The translations under genes were made by a program, and so were the position numbers. This document shows positions 1-11,476 of a stretch of DNA of 64,000 bases, piece by piece (the stretch's first letter is position 1; each line of letters begins with the position of its first letter). Source of the stretch: Cyathus striatus (Eukaryota > Basidiomycota > Agaricomycetes > Agaricales > Nidulariaceae); the NCBI GenBank assembly GCA_025738555.1, contig JAOVFP010000017.1:310001-374000 (forward strand), written 5' to 3'. Below the pieces are notes generated by a model. That model was not told where the DNA came from. It made no database searches and saw only the letters and a list, made by a program, of their open reading frames with translations.

Positions 1-383
1 TTTGGAGTCCCCTGAATTTTGATGAGGACAACAAATGTGATTTGTGAATGAATCCCTAATATATATGAATGGAATAGACTGAATGTATGCAAAATACTGG
101 TTATTCATTTAATTGCTTGAGCACATGGTTAACAATAATCACAGTATCTTACATATAGTAATGATTGCACTCACTGCTGGCCAGCAACTATTTTGCAGTT
201 AGCAAAATCCATACAAAACTGACCTCAATAACTATAAATATTGACATTAAATATTCCCTGTGGTAAAATGATGGCTATTGTTGAGTGCAAAATCTGTGAC
301 ACATGTTACCTTTTGTACATATTTTGCATTAATACAAATGTATCTTTTTGTTCTAATTTTAGCTTGATCAAAACTGGTGCAAA

Positions 384-581
384 AGTCAACATTTTGCACA
401 AGTTTTACTTCTGTGAAAATGTTTAGTTTTGCCAGTGCATTTTGACAGGTGCAAAACCTTTTTTCTTAAAATGACAGAAGTGTTGAATCTGTCATTTTAA
501 GAAAAAAAGTTTTGAGCCTATCAAAATTTATTGGCAAAATTAAACATTTTCACAGAAGTAAAACTTGCTCAAAATGTTGAC
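384..581. repeat. Short foldback repeat, arms about 94 bp
   Basis: Arms at 384-477 and 489-581 are near-perfect reverse complements separated by an 11-nt spacer. The left arm starts GTCAACATTTTGCACAAG and ends AAAATGACAG; the right arm starts CTGTCATTTTAAG and ends AAAATGTTGAC. It is AT-rich, has no CpG and no coding content, and lies just past the 3' end of the decayed transposase-like gene. A hairpin-type MITE is the simplest reading; I saw no clear target duplication. Confidence 0.7.
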
Positions 582-1157
582 TAAATGATTCAAATGTCTC
601 TGTTGCAAATAGTATTGCTGGTCCGAACCACTTTATATGTTCTGGTAGGTGAAGTATTATATGAAATTTTGGTTTGTTGAACCAATGTGGTGTCCAACAA
701 GCAGTGCACAATAAAAAATTGTCAATGGCAACTTTAATTTCATTCTAGAAGTAAAATTGCTTGTCACATGGAATCCAAATGAAATATTATAATATACATA
801 CCACATGCACATTAACATCATGAATTACAGGCTGTCAGACTAATGAGACTAGCATTGAAAGTGAAATCCAAGTATTATAGCATGATTTGGAGACAAGATC
901 ATACAGAACAAATGGAGCCACTTGCACAATAATGTGGAAATCACAACCAGTTAGAGATCCTGTATATTTTACTAGAGTTTGTCCAGCAAGGGGAGATATA
1001 TTGAGCCCACTGGTGTCTACAGAAGATAACTGAGTTATGAGGATCTGTTTTCCGTCATTGGACAATCTTGCCATTGCATCATGCCAAAAGTATTTAACAA
1101 ATCCAAGCAAAATAACATGAAGAATTTTGACAAGAGTATCTTGGAGTCATGGCTTTC

Positions 1158-2553
1158 AATTTGATTGATCACTCCTGGTAAGCTGCTGGACAATGAAATG
1201 TTTAGTGAGCAGGGGTTTTATTGAGTGCATTTGGAATCATCATTGGCATGTGAGATCATTAAATTAATAAATTTGGGATCAATCAATGAAATTAATCCTT
1301 TTGTAGTTTGAAATCAATTCCAGTTCAATGAGAAATCACTAGGAATCATTAGAGTGAAATCAATGACAATTAGAAAAGAAATCAGTCAAAAATCAATTAA
1401 AAATCAATTAAAAATCAATGAATAACTCGAAATTGTTAGGTACCCAACTACAGGATATACTAAATAGTGGGGTGGTTAACTACATACATACACTTACTTT
1501 ATCTACTAGACCATAAGTCCTTTTCTAATAAGTAAACTTTTCTCTATATTACACATACCTGGAGAGAAAAATCAATGTTGAAATCAATCACTTGTACTTA
1601 GTTTAGATCACATTTCAAAGTGAAATCATTGCTGAAATCAATCCTTTTAGACTTTATAGTATTATTGATACAAATTTGAAATCAATACTAAAATCAATGT
1701 TATTACATAGGGAAATCAATGGGAAATCTATATTGATTTTAGTATTTATTTCGCATTTATTACCATTTTTTTTATCATTTATTTCCCTCTGATCTAACAT
1801 TGATTTAGTATTTATTTCGCATTTTATTACCTATTTATTTCTCATTGATTTTCCCATTGATTTCCCTATGTAATAACATTGATTTTAGCATTGATTTAAA
1901 ATTTGTATCCAATAATACTATGAAGTCCAAAAGGATTGATTTCTCTATGATATGACAATGATTTTCAATTGAACTATCATTGATTTTCCCATTGATTTCC
2001 CTATGTAATAACATTGATTTTAGTATTGATTTCAAATTTGTATCAATAATACTATAAAGTCTAAAAGGATTGATTTCAGCAATGATTTCACTTTGAAATG
2101 TGATCTAAACTAAGTACAAGTGATTGATTTCAACATTGATTTTTCTCTCCAGGTATGTGTAATATAGAGAAAAGTTTACTTATTAGAAAAGGACTTATGG
2201 TCTAGTAGATAAAGTAAGTGTATGTATGTAGTTAACCACCCCACTATTTAGTATATCCTGTAGTTGGGTACCTAACAATTTCGAGTTATTCATTGATTTT
2301 TAATTGATTTTTAATTGATTTTTGACTGATTTCTTTTCTAATTGTCATTGATTTCACTCTAATGATTCCTAGTGATTTCTCATTGAACTGGAATTGATTT
2401 CAAACTACAAAAGGATTAATTTCATTGATTGATCCCAAATTTATTAATTTAATGATCTCACATGCCAATGATGATTCCAAATGCACTCAATAAAACCCCT
2501 GCTCACTAAACATTTCATTGTCCAGCAGCTTACCAGGAGTGATCAATCAAATT
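1158..2553. mobile_element. Large foldback element with arms of about 570 bp
   Basis: The left arm (1158-1728) and right arm (1982-2553) are nearly identical reverse complements; the ends read AATTTGATTGATCACTCC and GGAGTGATCAATCAAATT. The 253-bp centre contains a further partial copy of the inner arm sequence (about 1850-1990). The short word AAATCAAT and its complement recur throughout. The element splits the transposase-like gene: the flanking bases join into an open frame (VAFESHD around the junction). No convincing target duplication was found. No ORF of note lies inside. Confidence 0.85.
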
Positions 2554-5004
2554 AAATGCTACTGGTGTATCTTGATGTGGATCAAGATCATTCTGAATGC
2601 ACCAAATTGGACTTGTAATATTCTCAGGAAACTGTAAAATATAATTATCTAGCTCTTTTTGTTTTGTTCTTGAGATCCCCAGTGAATTTTCTTGACAAAG
2701 CTAAATATTGCATCTGTAAAATAGTGTACACATCCTTTATTCCAAAGTTTGTTTTCATTTTTTTGTTCTAGTTTTGCCACCAACTGTACTTGCAGTTGTG
2801 AATATAGTATGAAGATTCTTGATTGTTTCATTTCAATTTCTGAGTTTCCCAATCTAATCAAAGTACTCAATAGTCTGAATGGTACAGTCAGATTGATTAT
2901 GGTAATGTCTGACCATTAAAAATTGAAGAACTCTTTCTTTCATATCTTTAGCATTTTCAGTGTGCTTCTTTTTTGACTTTATGTTGCCTTCTACTGCAGA
3001 AATTGAATCAGAATGCATACTACCTTGGCTGGTGTCACTGTCAGACTGTGTTCTGATGGCTTGATTTGGTTGTTCCTTTGACTTGTCTTGTCCATGAACA
3101 AAACAACATCAGCAAAATAGTTTACCATGAAGTCCAATGTGGCAGGAAAGTTCACTTTGCATAGGGTTGTCTCCTAAGATGGCAAGAACTGATAAGATAA
3201 CCAAAACAATCTCCTGAAGTACACAATCCCATGCCCATACTCCATTTCTTTGAGCTATATTTACCTTTAAAATGCACTGAGCACATTTAGTTTTCACAAT
3301 AATGTAGATAAAAGTACCTGTTCAGCTATTCCATCCAGCATTTCAAGTGGAGGAGCTGTATTTGAAGTGCACAGAAAGTGAATATGGTATTCAAGATGAG
3401 CATGATCATGTGGAAGTCCTGCTGCAGTATATAAGCTATTGTGCTTATTCCAGTGTTTTGAAGTATTTTCTGAGGTGTCATCACAATATAACCATATAGG
3501 AAATGCCATGACTCTATGCCCATTGGCTTTTTTGCACCAGGGATTACCCTCAGTTGGATTTGTATACATCCATTGCTCATATATGTCATCAAGTGAATTA
3601 GATTCTGTTTTATAGCCACCAAAAAGTATAATTAGTATGAATCTGTAGTAAATAGTATTACAAACCAGGACCTAGAATATTTTGTAGATTTTGAATACCC
3701 CATTGCATGAAGCTATATTGAAGAAATGGAAATGAGACCAGAAACTGAGACAAAGGCACTTCTATAAATCTGTATTCATGAATAATCCAACCACCCTGGT
3801 CATTTCATTCACTCATTTTCCATGCATCAGAGAATTCCCATCCCTTCTAAACCAGCAGTGGGGAATACAGTATTGACCATTTTTAAGTAGTGCAGGCTCA
3901 AATATATAGAAATCTTGATTATCCAAACAGACCATAGGTGTTGTCAAATCAGGATTCAATTCATGTTGCCAATGATAGAATTGGTTTGCATTGCTTAATT
4001 GCTTATTCTTCTCTTCTGGATAAAACTCCAAATGTTTACAAGTAATAGGATTTGCAATTTCCTATTGACAAATCTTAGTATGAAGCATAGTCATTTATAT
4101 ACCAGAGGAAATATAACATACTTGAGCCACAATTGAATGTAGATCATTCACATAATAAATATGGCCAGAAGCACCCTTATACTGAATTGTTTTGATGCCA
4201 CATGTCTCCTGCATAAGTCTCTCTATAGTCCTCATTGTTGTATGATTTGGGACCCCTCCCACTCCAAGAGTTTGATGGGACCATGTAATAATTGATATTT
4301 GGGCCTCTGAAAATGCAGAGTGGGGTAAGTGATGTAAAACATCAAATACACAAGTCTGTGATATTTTATAGTTGTATTAGAACATAGTTAATCTTAACCA
4401 AGTTGATGAAACATACTGCTTTGCTTGGCCATGAAAATCATTCTTCATCTTCAGCATTTTCCAATTCATTTTTAGTCCATCTTGGTTTGTTCACAGATGA
4501 AGTCCCTTGATCAATTACTGTTATGTTCAGACCCATAACTATAAGTCTCAGATAGAACCATGTCAATAGAAATGATATACTTGGTTCATTCATGCTACCA
4601 TCACACTCAACAGATTCACTATCTGATGGAAAGTCCAATATTCCAGAAGAATTAGAAAGCAAGTTTTCCAAAGTACATGAAATATTGTTTGCTTGATCTT
4701 CAACAAGTCTGAGCTCTTTACACTTCCCCCCCCCTTTCACGTGATTTTCATGTGATTTTCACATGAAATTCAGGTGAACTTTTTAGCATTATTTTTACTG
4801 AATTTCAGTGAGAACACTGCTAATAATTTCACTTGAATTTCACATGAACTTCACTAAGTCACATGAATTTAACATGAATTTTTCACCAGAGATTCATGTC
4901 ACTTGGTGAAATTCATGTGAAGCTTATACAATAGTAGTAAGCTTAAATTGCATTTCATGATGTTGCTTACTAATAATAAAAATAAATGTACATAGTAAAT
5001 AATG

Positions 5005-5090
5005 ACCCCAGGCAGAATTGAACCAACAGCCTTGGAATAATAACTAATAATTTTCCCATAGTACAGCAATTAACCACTACACTATGAAAG
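5005..5090 (-). repeat. tRNA-like module in element C
   Basis: On the minus strand a box A-like TAGTGTAGTGGTTAATTGC segment (5086-5068) is followed by a box B-like GGTTCAATTC (5025-5016). The same arrangement is found in the copies at 11393-11476 and 41933-42016. The 3' side leads into ATTTATT-rich DNA as in SINE tails. It cannot fold as a normal tRNA over its whole length, so I call it tRNA-derived. Confidence 0.6.
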
Positions 5091-5210
5091 CTTGCATAGA
5101 AATGATATTTCCCACACTATATACCCCCATCAACCCTTTGCTCTCTTATACTTTGTCACATGATTTAAATATCACATGACCAAAAAAGGTCGCACCATTG
5201 TTGATTCTTG

Positions 5211-6950
5211 GAGGACATGACACTGACCCACATTCTCAGTAGAATCCAGTGAGATTCTCATGAGATTCTCTGATACTCCAGTGGGAATCCAGTGAGAATA
5301 TAGTGATAGAATGAGAGAGTAGAGAGAGTTCAATGAGAGTTTACTGAGACTTGTAGAGCAGGTGTTTCGCCTGCACTACAAAAATTGACATACTACAATT
5401 TCCATTACATAATCAGCTGATGCGCGCGTCCTCTCACTTTCTCCCTTCAACGCCAACACTTCCACATCGCCTCAACGCTGCAATTACTCAAGATCGTCGG
5501 TATCGTGCACTACCAAGACCCACTAAAATGCACAGTTTGCTTTACCAAAGGCTGTGTCAGCACCCTATGTCTCCCTCCCCCAAGTTTTACTTTACAAATT
5601 TTCCTTCAATTCATCGGTATGCTTTATGTTTCAAGCTTTTCCTTTTTCTTCCAATAATCTACCATTAATTTCCGATTTATTCAACTATTCCTTATTAAGT
5701 ACTCTCTTTATTTTAGTTTTCTTTAAATATCATGTAACTACTCCCTCCCAATCTAGCTTTACATTTGTCCCCTTCTCGATGCCTTAGAACACCCAGGTCG
5801 AACGGATGTTCAACCGACTCGCTTACAATTTCTTTGTTTAGGCCTCAAGCACATTGTTTCCTCTACAGACTACAGTGAGAAAATGTATGATTTTCATCTA
5901 AGTAAAATCTCACCTAATTCTCATTGGGTGAGAATCTCTGAGAGTCCAATGAGAATCTAGTGAGAATAAGTCACTGGACTCTCAGTACAGTCTCTGACAT
6001 TTAACTCTGTTGTTACAAATTCCCACACAACATTTCATAAGATCTCTCTGCACCTAAGCAGTCACATGACCTGTGTGACATCTTGGAAAATATTGGAAAA
6101 AGCGCAACATGTGTGATATGTGTGACATATCATAGCCATCACATTTATTACACTTTTCCCAACATGTCACACTTTTTCAACATTTTTCAATAGAAAAAGT
6201 GTGGTGCCTAAGCTGTACCTAGACTCTATTGTCACACATGTGTGAAAGTGTGACATGTTGGAAAATGTTGGAAAAGCGTGACATGTGTGACAAGCGTGGG
6301 GAAAGTGTGACATGTTTGGAAGAGTGCCACATATCATAACCATCACACTTGCCACATTTTTCCAAACATGTCACACTTTTCCCACGCTTGTCACACATGT
6401 CACGCTTTTGTTTCCAATGTTTTCCAAACATGTCACACTTTTTCCCACACTTGTCACACATGTCACGCTTTTCCAACATTTTCCAACATGTCACACTTTC
6501 ATACATGTGTGACAATGGTGTCTATGTAAAGCTTAGGCACCACACTTTTTCTAACATTTTTCAACATGTCACACTTTTCCAACATTTTCCAATGTGTCAC
6601 GCTTTTCTCACATTTTCCAACCTTTCACACATGTGTGACAAGTATGATAACTGTGGGAAACACATTACAACTGTGACAATAGAGTCTGTGTGACATGTTG
6701 GAAAATGTTGGATATCACACATATCACACATTTTCCAACATTTTCCAACATGGCACACTTTCACACATGTGTGACAAGTGTGATGACTGTGGAAAACATG
6801 TTACAACTGTGACAATAGAGTCTAGGTACAGCTTAAGCACTTGAGTTCAGTGAAGTTCAGGTAGAGTCCATGTGCCCTACTGATAGTGTAGTGAGACTCT
6901 CAATAGTCTGATGAGAGTCCAGTGATAACTGTGGGAGAGTGCAACATACT
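5211..6950. mobile_element. Nested TIR element inside copy C
   Basis: The flanks TGATTCTTG (5202-5210) and GGATTCTTG (6951-6959) match at 8 of 9 positions. Removing 5211-6950 and one duplicate restores the sequence seen uninterrupted in copies A and B (GATTCTTGCTTCTTGCC in this orientation). The ends GAGGACATGACACTGACCC and, reversed, AGTATGTTGCACTCTCCCAC resemble the ends of the host element. The interior is full of words such as TGTCACACTTTTCCAACA and CCAGTGAGATTCTCA in both orientations. It holds no transposase. Confidence 0.75.
5365..5870. other. CpG-retaining segment inside the nested element
   Basis: This block has many CpG dinucleotides (GATGCGCGCGTCC, AACGCCAAC, ATCGTCGG) while the repeat around it has almost none. 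It starts with a small hairpin (GCAGGTG TTTC GCCTGC). Its right part, about 5788-5843, matches 54210-54283 on the other strand, including the hairpin GGTTGAAC-ATCC-GTTCGACC. It may be a captured host fragment or a more recent insertion. The ORFs in it (5420-5668, 5554-5787) match nothing I know. Confidence 0.5.
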
Positions 6951-7709
6951 GGATTCTTGCTTCTTGCCACATCACCATCATTCACTCCCTCCTCCCCTCC
7001 CTCTCCCCCCTCCCTCCTCCCCCCCTTCCACCCTTTCATCCTTCCACTCTCACTCTTCCCCATTTTCACTCCCTCCCTTCTCCTCTTTTTCTGTCAAGAA
7101 CAAATACAGTAACAACAAGAGTGTGGGAAAGTGGGAGGTGCACAGCAAGTGTGAGGGGCAGGATAGCAGGGCGGAAGGGGTGGGACAATAAGCACATGTG
7201 GCAGGAAGGGCAGGATGATGAGTGCATTAGGGCACACATTGAGCACAGAAGGTGGAATAGTGAGCAGAATAGGGCACACAGCGAGCAGAGAGGCAGGATA
7301 GCAAGCAGAATGGGGTGTGCAGTGAGCAGAGGGGCAGGATAATGAGCAGGATAGGGCATGCAGCAGGCAGAGGGGTGGGATGGTGAGCAGGATGGGGTGC
7401 ACAGTGAGTGGAGGGGCAGGAGGCATGAAAAGGCAGGGGCTGGGACATAGTGTGCAAGGGCAGGAAATTGGGGGATATTATGTAATATTATTGTTGCTTT
7501 GTAATATGTAAATTAGTCACATGATCAACAAATAAATTCATTTTCTCCATATTTTTAAGTGAATTTCACTAGATTTTCACTTTAATTTCACCTCACCTTC
7601 ACCTAATTTTCACTTTAATTTGATGGATTTGGAATATTGTATGTGAAGGTGAAATTCATGTGAATTCATGGTGAAGGGGGGGGGAGTGCAAAGTACTGAC
7701 AAGTCCTGT

Positions 7710-7860
7710 ACTCAATTCACCAAGTTCACCAAGGTTAAATTCAGTTGTTCTGAAGTCATTGCTATCCTCTTCAGGAGCTATATTAGTGTACCCAACATCA
7801 TATTTTTCCTCTATTTCAAACAGTAATGTGTTCATACTGGGGCTTTCCCTGTAGGAAAGT
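7710..7860 (-). other. Transposase-like gene segment between element C and the N-terminal piece
   Basis: Reading minus strand, this stretch is open in part (SPSMNTLLFEIEEKYDVG, then acidic residues) and continues from the N-terminal piece at 8072-7860 toward the element C junction. It is coding debris of the gene described at 820-8095. Confidence 0.45.
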
Positions 7861-8636
7861 TAATCAAGAATCTGTGTAAGAGAACCAGCAGCATTGCTCT
7901 GTGGATCAGATTCAGGTACTTCATGGTTATCCACTAATGATCTTTGCATCATGATCTGATCCTCCTTCCAATATTTGTAGTTGATTATCTGCTTTTCAGA
8001 CTCTTCATGTTGCGCCCTGTGTCTTGCAAGCATTGGATTCAACAATGGGCAGGCTGAACATATCCATTTCACTTCCTCAGTGGTATTGGAAGTTAATTTC
8101 TTCCATGCTGTAATTAGAAGTCAATTTTCAGAGTAAATAAGTATGGTGTTTGTGAGGACCTTCTGGATGCACTAAAATACCAAGACTCATACTGAGTTGG
8201 GCACTTCAGGCTGGTGCGAGGGTCATTGATAAGTTGTTAGGTGGTGTGGTCTTGCCTATTTGAGGATATGCACACATCAATAAGCAATAGTCAGACATTC
8301 AGATCCCACCTGAAGCAATTATATATGCTCAACCGAAAATAAATATAGTGCTGAGTTCTTATTCCCAGATAACATACCCAGCCTAGGCTGATGATATTGT
8401 TAGCACATCCTCACTTTCTTCCCAAGCATAAGCTTCCTCAACTAGTTGACAGTCATGCTAAGCTGTTGGCTGTGTAATACTAATATATAGTATAGTATGT
8501 AATATTATGTATTTACTGTAAAGTACTAATTATTTAGCACTGTTTCAACATTAGCACTGTCATTTTAAATGAATTCACATACTGCATCCGATTTACTAGG
8601 TAACAAAATGTTATGTGACTAGTCTAACATCCACAG

Positions 8637-8832
8637 TATAAAAAGGTTTGTTTCTTTGACAGCAGATTAGCAACATTGAATCACCCTCTTCAATACACTT
8701 GCATTCATCATCTTCATTCTTAACTTGCTCTCAACTTCTATCAATATGAAAACTATTGTTCACTGCCTTGCTGTCACCCTACTTGGCCTTACTGTCATCA
8801 CTGCCACTCTGTTATGGTTCTTGTGTAGATGA
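8637..8832 (+). pseudogene. Orphan signal-peptide exon with TATA box
   Basis: A TATAAAAAGG box (8637-8646) stands 100 nt before an ATG at 8746. The ATG opens MKTIVHCLAVTLLGLTVITA, a typical short hydrophobic secretion signal, but a stop follows after 28 codons (LLWFLCR). A CT-rich leader (CATCTTCATTCTTAACTTGC) precedes the ATG, as is common in fungal genes. The rest of the gene is not obvious. A repeat-containing frame at 9450-9689 could be its remnant, but splicing cannot be proven. It could also be a real short secreted peptide. Confidence 0.4.
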
Positions 8833-8849
8833 TAATGCTGGTGTATTCC

Positions 8850-9440
8850 TTTGAATATAAATGTTAGTGTAGAAGTTAGTAAATGAGTACTCACCTTTAA
8901 TATAGTATTGATTTCTATGTTGAAGGGGTGTTGGGTAGGGTGAGTGTTTGTTAGTTTAGTCTAGAGTGTGTTAAGATCCACTAAGAGTCAACTTAGTTTA
9001 ACTGTGGTAACTGCTAGAGGAAAGGTCATGTGATCTTTCCTTCAGTAAGTGTTAGAGCAAGTCAGTAATGTCTTATAGCAGTCTTAATAGAATAAACAGA
9101 GCATGTCTGTGTTTATTCTATATGTTGATTAGACTTAGTGGTCTCAATACAAGGGTTTGAAATATAGTTGACAAAAAGGATGATATTTACAGTGAGTGAA
9201 TCAAGTACTATACAAAGTACATAGGTGGCCTTGTGTACTACAAAGCTCTATCTAGATTATTCTACCATCATTGCCAGACTTCAACAATAAACATGTGTAC
9301 ATAAGAATATTCCAGTATATCATAGAATGAGTGAGAATGTAGTGGCATATATTGAAGTAAAGGAGTAGCATACCATAGGTGAGAGATATGAAGGCAAGCA
9401 TAATAGTAGAATTTCATATTTACCATAACACACTCAGAGG
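8850..9440. other. No gene recognised
   Basis: CpG-depleted, AT-rich DNA between the orphan signal-peptide exon and the repeat-coding frame. It contains only short random ORFs. Confidence 0.5.
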
Positions 9441-9449
9441 GAGCCTGCC

Positions 9450-9689
9450 TTGTTAGCCACTGAGGATAATCCATCATCTGCTGTCATAAAGTGTGCCTTG
9501 GTTGTTGCTGATGATACTGACACTGTATCTGCACTTGTCAAGCATGCATTGGTGGTTAGTGAAGACACCAATTCTTCTTTACTCAAGCAAGCCTCGGTAG
9601 TTAGCAAGAGTAGCACTGACTCTTTTGCACTTTTGAGATGCATTTTGGTAGTCAGACAAGATGACGATGCAGGTGAGGATAAGGAGTAG
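9450..9689 (+). CDS. Possible exon with about 17-residue repeats
   Basis: The open frame repeats a motif four times: KCALVVADDTDT, KHALVVSEDTNS, KQASVVSKSSTD and RCILVVRQDDDA. The spacing is about 17 residues and the tail is acidic (DDDAGEDKE). No start codon or known domain is evident, so it would have to be an internal or last exon. The opposite strand is also open over much of this stretch, which lowers confidence. Confidence 0.25.
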   Translation: MLATEDNPSSAVIKCALVVADDTDTVSALVKHALVVSEDTNSSLLKQASVVSKSSTDSFALLRCILVVRQDDDAGEDKE

Positions 9690-10250
9690 GATTAGCACTA
9701 AAGACAATTGGTAGGTTGTGGTTTTTAAAGGTTTGATAGTATGCTTTATCTTCACCAGGATTTTAATTAACAATTGTTTACAACTTTCAGGTTGCTCAAT
9801 TATGTGGTTCAGAACGGTTTTATGGTGGAAAGAGGTAGAATAACCCAACTACTACTGCTTATTATTACCCCTTACATGTGAATATATGATGTTTCAAACT
9901 TCCAATTATTGTATGCAATCCATCTGAATTTATGTTTTGTTTGTCATTTCATTTGGTTGCTTTCTTAGATTTCTTGTGTAGTTGAAGGTCAACTGGTCAC
10001 TTAGATGATTAATTCTTACAGGCTCATACTTGGTCCTCCAAGCTTTCGCTGGCTTAGAAATTGAAGATAATATTTGGATAAGATCTTAGATAGGATGAAA
10101 TGTTTGTAGGTTCAGCATGTGTTTACATTTGAACTCCAAGGCGTGTGGAAGGGAGGACTTTAATATGAGTACCTTGGATGTTCCAACCTCCATATCTCCT
10201 TCCCTTTCTAAATCACCACCACAAATTTGCTCCTTTTCCTCACTCATTTG
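9690..10250. other. No gene recognised; probable promoter region
   Basis: AT-rich DNA that leads into the CFEM-like pseudogene at 10255. CT-rich tracts (CTCCTTCCCTTTCTAAATC, about 10195-10213) just before the ATG resemble fungal 5' leaders. Confidence 0.4.
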
Positions 10251-10894
10251 TGCAATGCACAACATAAAAGCCTCTCTTCTCTTTCTTACACTCTTTGTGC
10301 TCATTCAGGTTCAAGTTGATGCTACCCCACTAGATGATCATCAGGCTACAAACCCCTTCCATGTTCCAGATTGCATGTTGAAGTACCCCTGTGTATATCG
10401 CTGCAGATAAGAGCACTTGCAACATGTATGTACTCCCATGTTTGGTGTTCTGCTGGATGTACTTGACTTGTTGATCAGCATTACCTCTGGCTAATTGAGT
10501 GATTATATGTGTGTTTTTATGCATTCATTACACTTTTTATTTCATAGCTCAGTGACTTCAGTACTTTACACTCCCCCCCTCCTTCACCATGAATTCACAT
10601 GAATTTCACCAAGAGTTCACATATTCACATGAAATTCATTTAAAAACATGGAGAAAATGAATTTATTTATTGATCATGTGACTAATTTACATATTACAAT
10701 GCAACAATAGTATTACATAATGTCCCCCAATTCCCTGCCCTTGCATTCGATGTCCCATCCCCTGCTTTCCCATGCCTCCCGCCTCTCCACTCACTGTGTG
10801 CCTCATTCTGCTCGTTATCCCGCCCCTCCACTCATTATCCTGCCCCCCCGCTCATTATCCTGCCCCCCCGCTCGTTATCCTGCCCCTCCACTCA

Positions 10895-11002
10895 TCATTC
10901 TGCTCACTGTGCTCATCATTCTGCTCACTGTGCTCATCATTCTGCTCACTGTGCTCATCATTCTGCTCACTGTGCTCATCATTCTGCTCACTGTGCTCAT
11001 TG
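10895..11002. repeat. 21-bp tandem repeat, about 5 copies
   Basis: The unit CTCATCATTCTGCTCACTGTG is repeated about five times inside TIR element A. Copy B at 40980-42398 has related but non-tandem sequence here, so the array seems to have expanded in this copy. Confidence 0.85.
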
Positions 11003-11392
11003 TGCGCCCTAACGTGCTCACCATCCCGCCCTTCCCACCATATGCACTCATCCCACCCCTCTCACCCCGCCATCCCACCCCTCATGCTCGCTGTGTGCCT
11101 CCCGCTTTCCCATGCTCTCAATGTTACTGTATGTGTTCTTGATGGAGAAAGAAAAGGGAGGGAGTGAAATAGGGGAGTGAGAGTGGAAGGATGAAGGAGT
11201 AGAAGGGAGAAAGGAGGGAGGGGGGAGAGGGAGGGGAGAAAGGAGTGACTAATAGTGATGTGGCAAGAAGCAAGAATCAACAATGGTGCAATGTGTTTTG
11301 GTCATGTGATATTTTAATGATGTGACAAAATATTAGAAAGCGGAGGGTTGATGGGGGTATATAGTGTGGGAAATAGCTTTTATATACATGTC

Positions 11393-11476
11393 TTCATGGT
11401 GGAGTGGTTAATTGCTGTGTGGTGGAAAAAACCATTAGTCATCATTCTGAGGCTGTTGATTCAATTCTGACTGGGG
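11393..11476 (+). repeat. tRNA-like module in element A
   Basis: Box A-like TGGTGGAGTGGTTAATTGC (11398-11416) is followed 38 nt later by box B-like GTTGATTCAATTC (11455-11467). An ATTTATTTTTATTATTAG tail follows. The order matches RNA polymerase III internal promoters of tRNA-derived SINEs. Confidence 0.6.

Larger units (their letters stand above)
4711..7697 (-). mobile_element. TIR element, copy C, with nested insertion
   Basis: The ends read GAGCTCTTTACACTTCCCCC at the left and GGGGAGTGCAAAGTACT at the right, matching the ends of the copies at 10560-11790 and 40980-42398 in opposite orientation. The flanking 9-mers AACAAGTCT (4702-4710) and GACAAGTCC (7698-7706) match at 7 of 9 positions, as expected for an old target duplication. 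Subterminal DNA is packed with self-complementary words such as TTCACATGAATTTCAC. A tRNA-like module lies at about 5005-5090 and a pyrimidine/purine-biased block at about 6960-7450. No transposase is encoded. A 9-bp duplication suggests Mutator-like mobilisation. The apparent Pro-rich ORFs here are low-complexity artefacts. Confidence 0.8.
820..8095 (-). pseudogene. Decayed transposase-like gene, interrupted by two elements
   Basis: Fragments of one protein read in order on the minus strand. They are an N-terminal piece (8072-7860, starting MKWICSACPLLNP), an acidic stretch (4700-4438), a piece containing LGVGGVPNHTTMRTIERL (about 4320-4130), then 4031-3813 (DFYIFEPALLKNGQYC) and 3569-3294 (VMAFPIWLYCDDTSENTSKH, FLCTSNTAPPLEMLDGI). 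These continue with 3297-3109 (VLAILGDNPMQSELSCHIGL), 2870-2649 and finally 1110-835 (SVDTSGLNISPLAGQTLV). From memory these blocks belong to a large repeat-encoded protein common in agaricomycete genomes, probably a transposase. Stops, frameshifts and two insertions (4711-7697 and 1158-2553) break it. Some gaps between pieces are probably introns. The region is almost free of CpG. The exact superfamily is not certain. Confidence 0.7.

Noticed and set aside
6312..6693. Cys/His-rich ORFs resembling zinc-finger or metal-binding repeats
   Set aside because: They are read through TGTCACACTTTTCCAACATG-type repeat words in the nested element, on both strands and in several frames.
6922..7457. Overlapping Pro/Ser/His-rich ORFs on both strands
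   Set aside because: They are translations of a purine/pyrimidine-biased block in element C; similar shadows occur in elements A, B and D and share no protein conservation.
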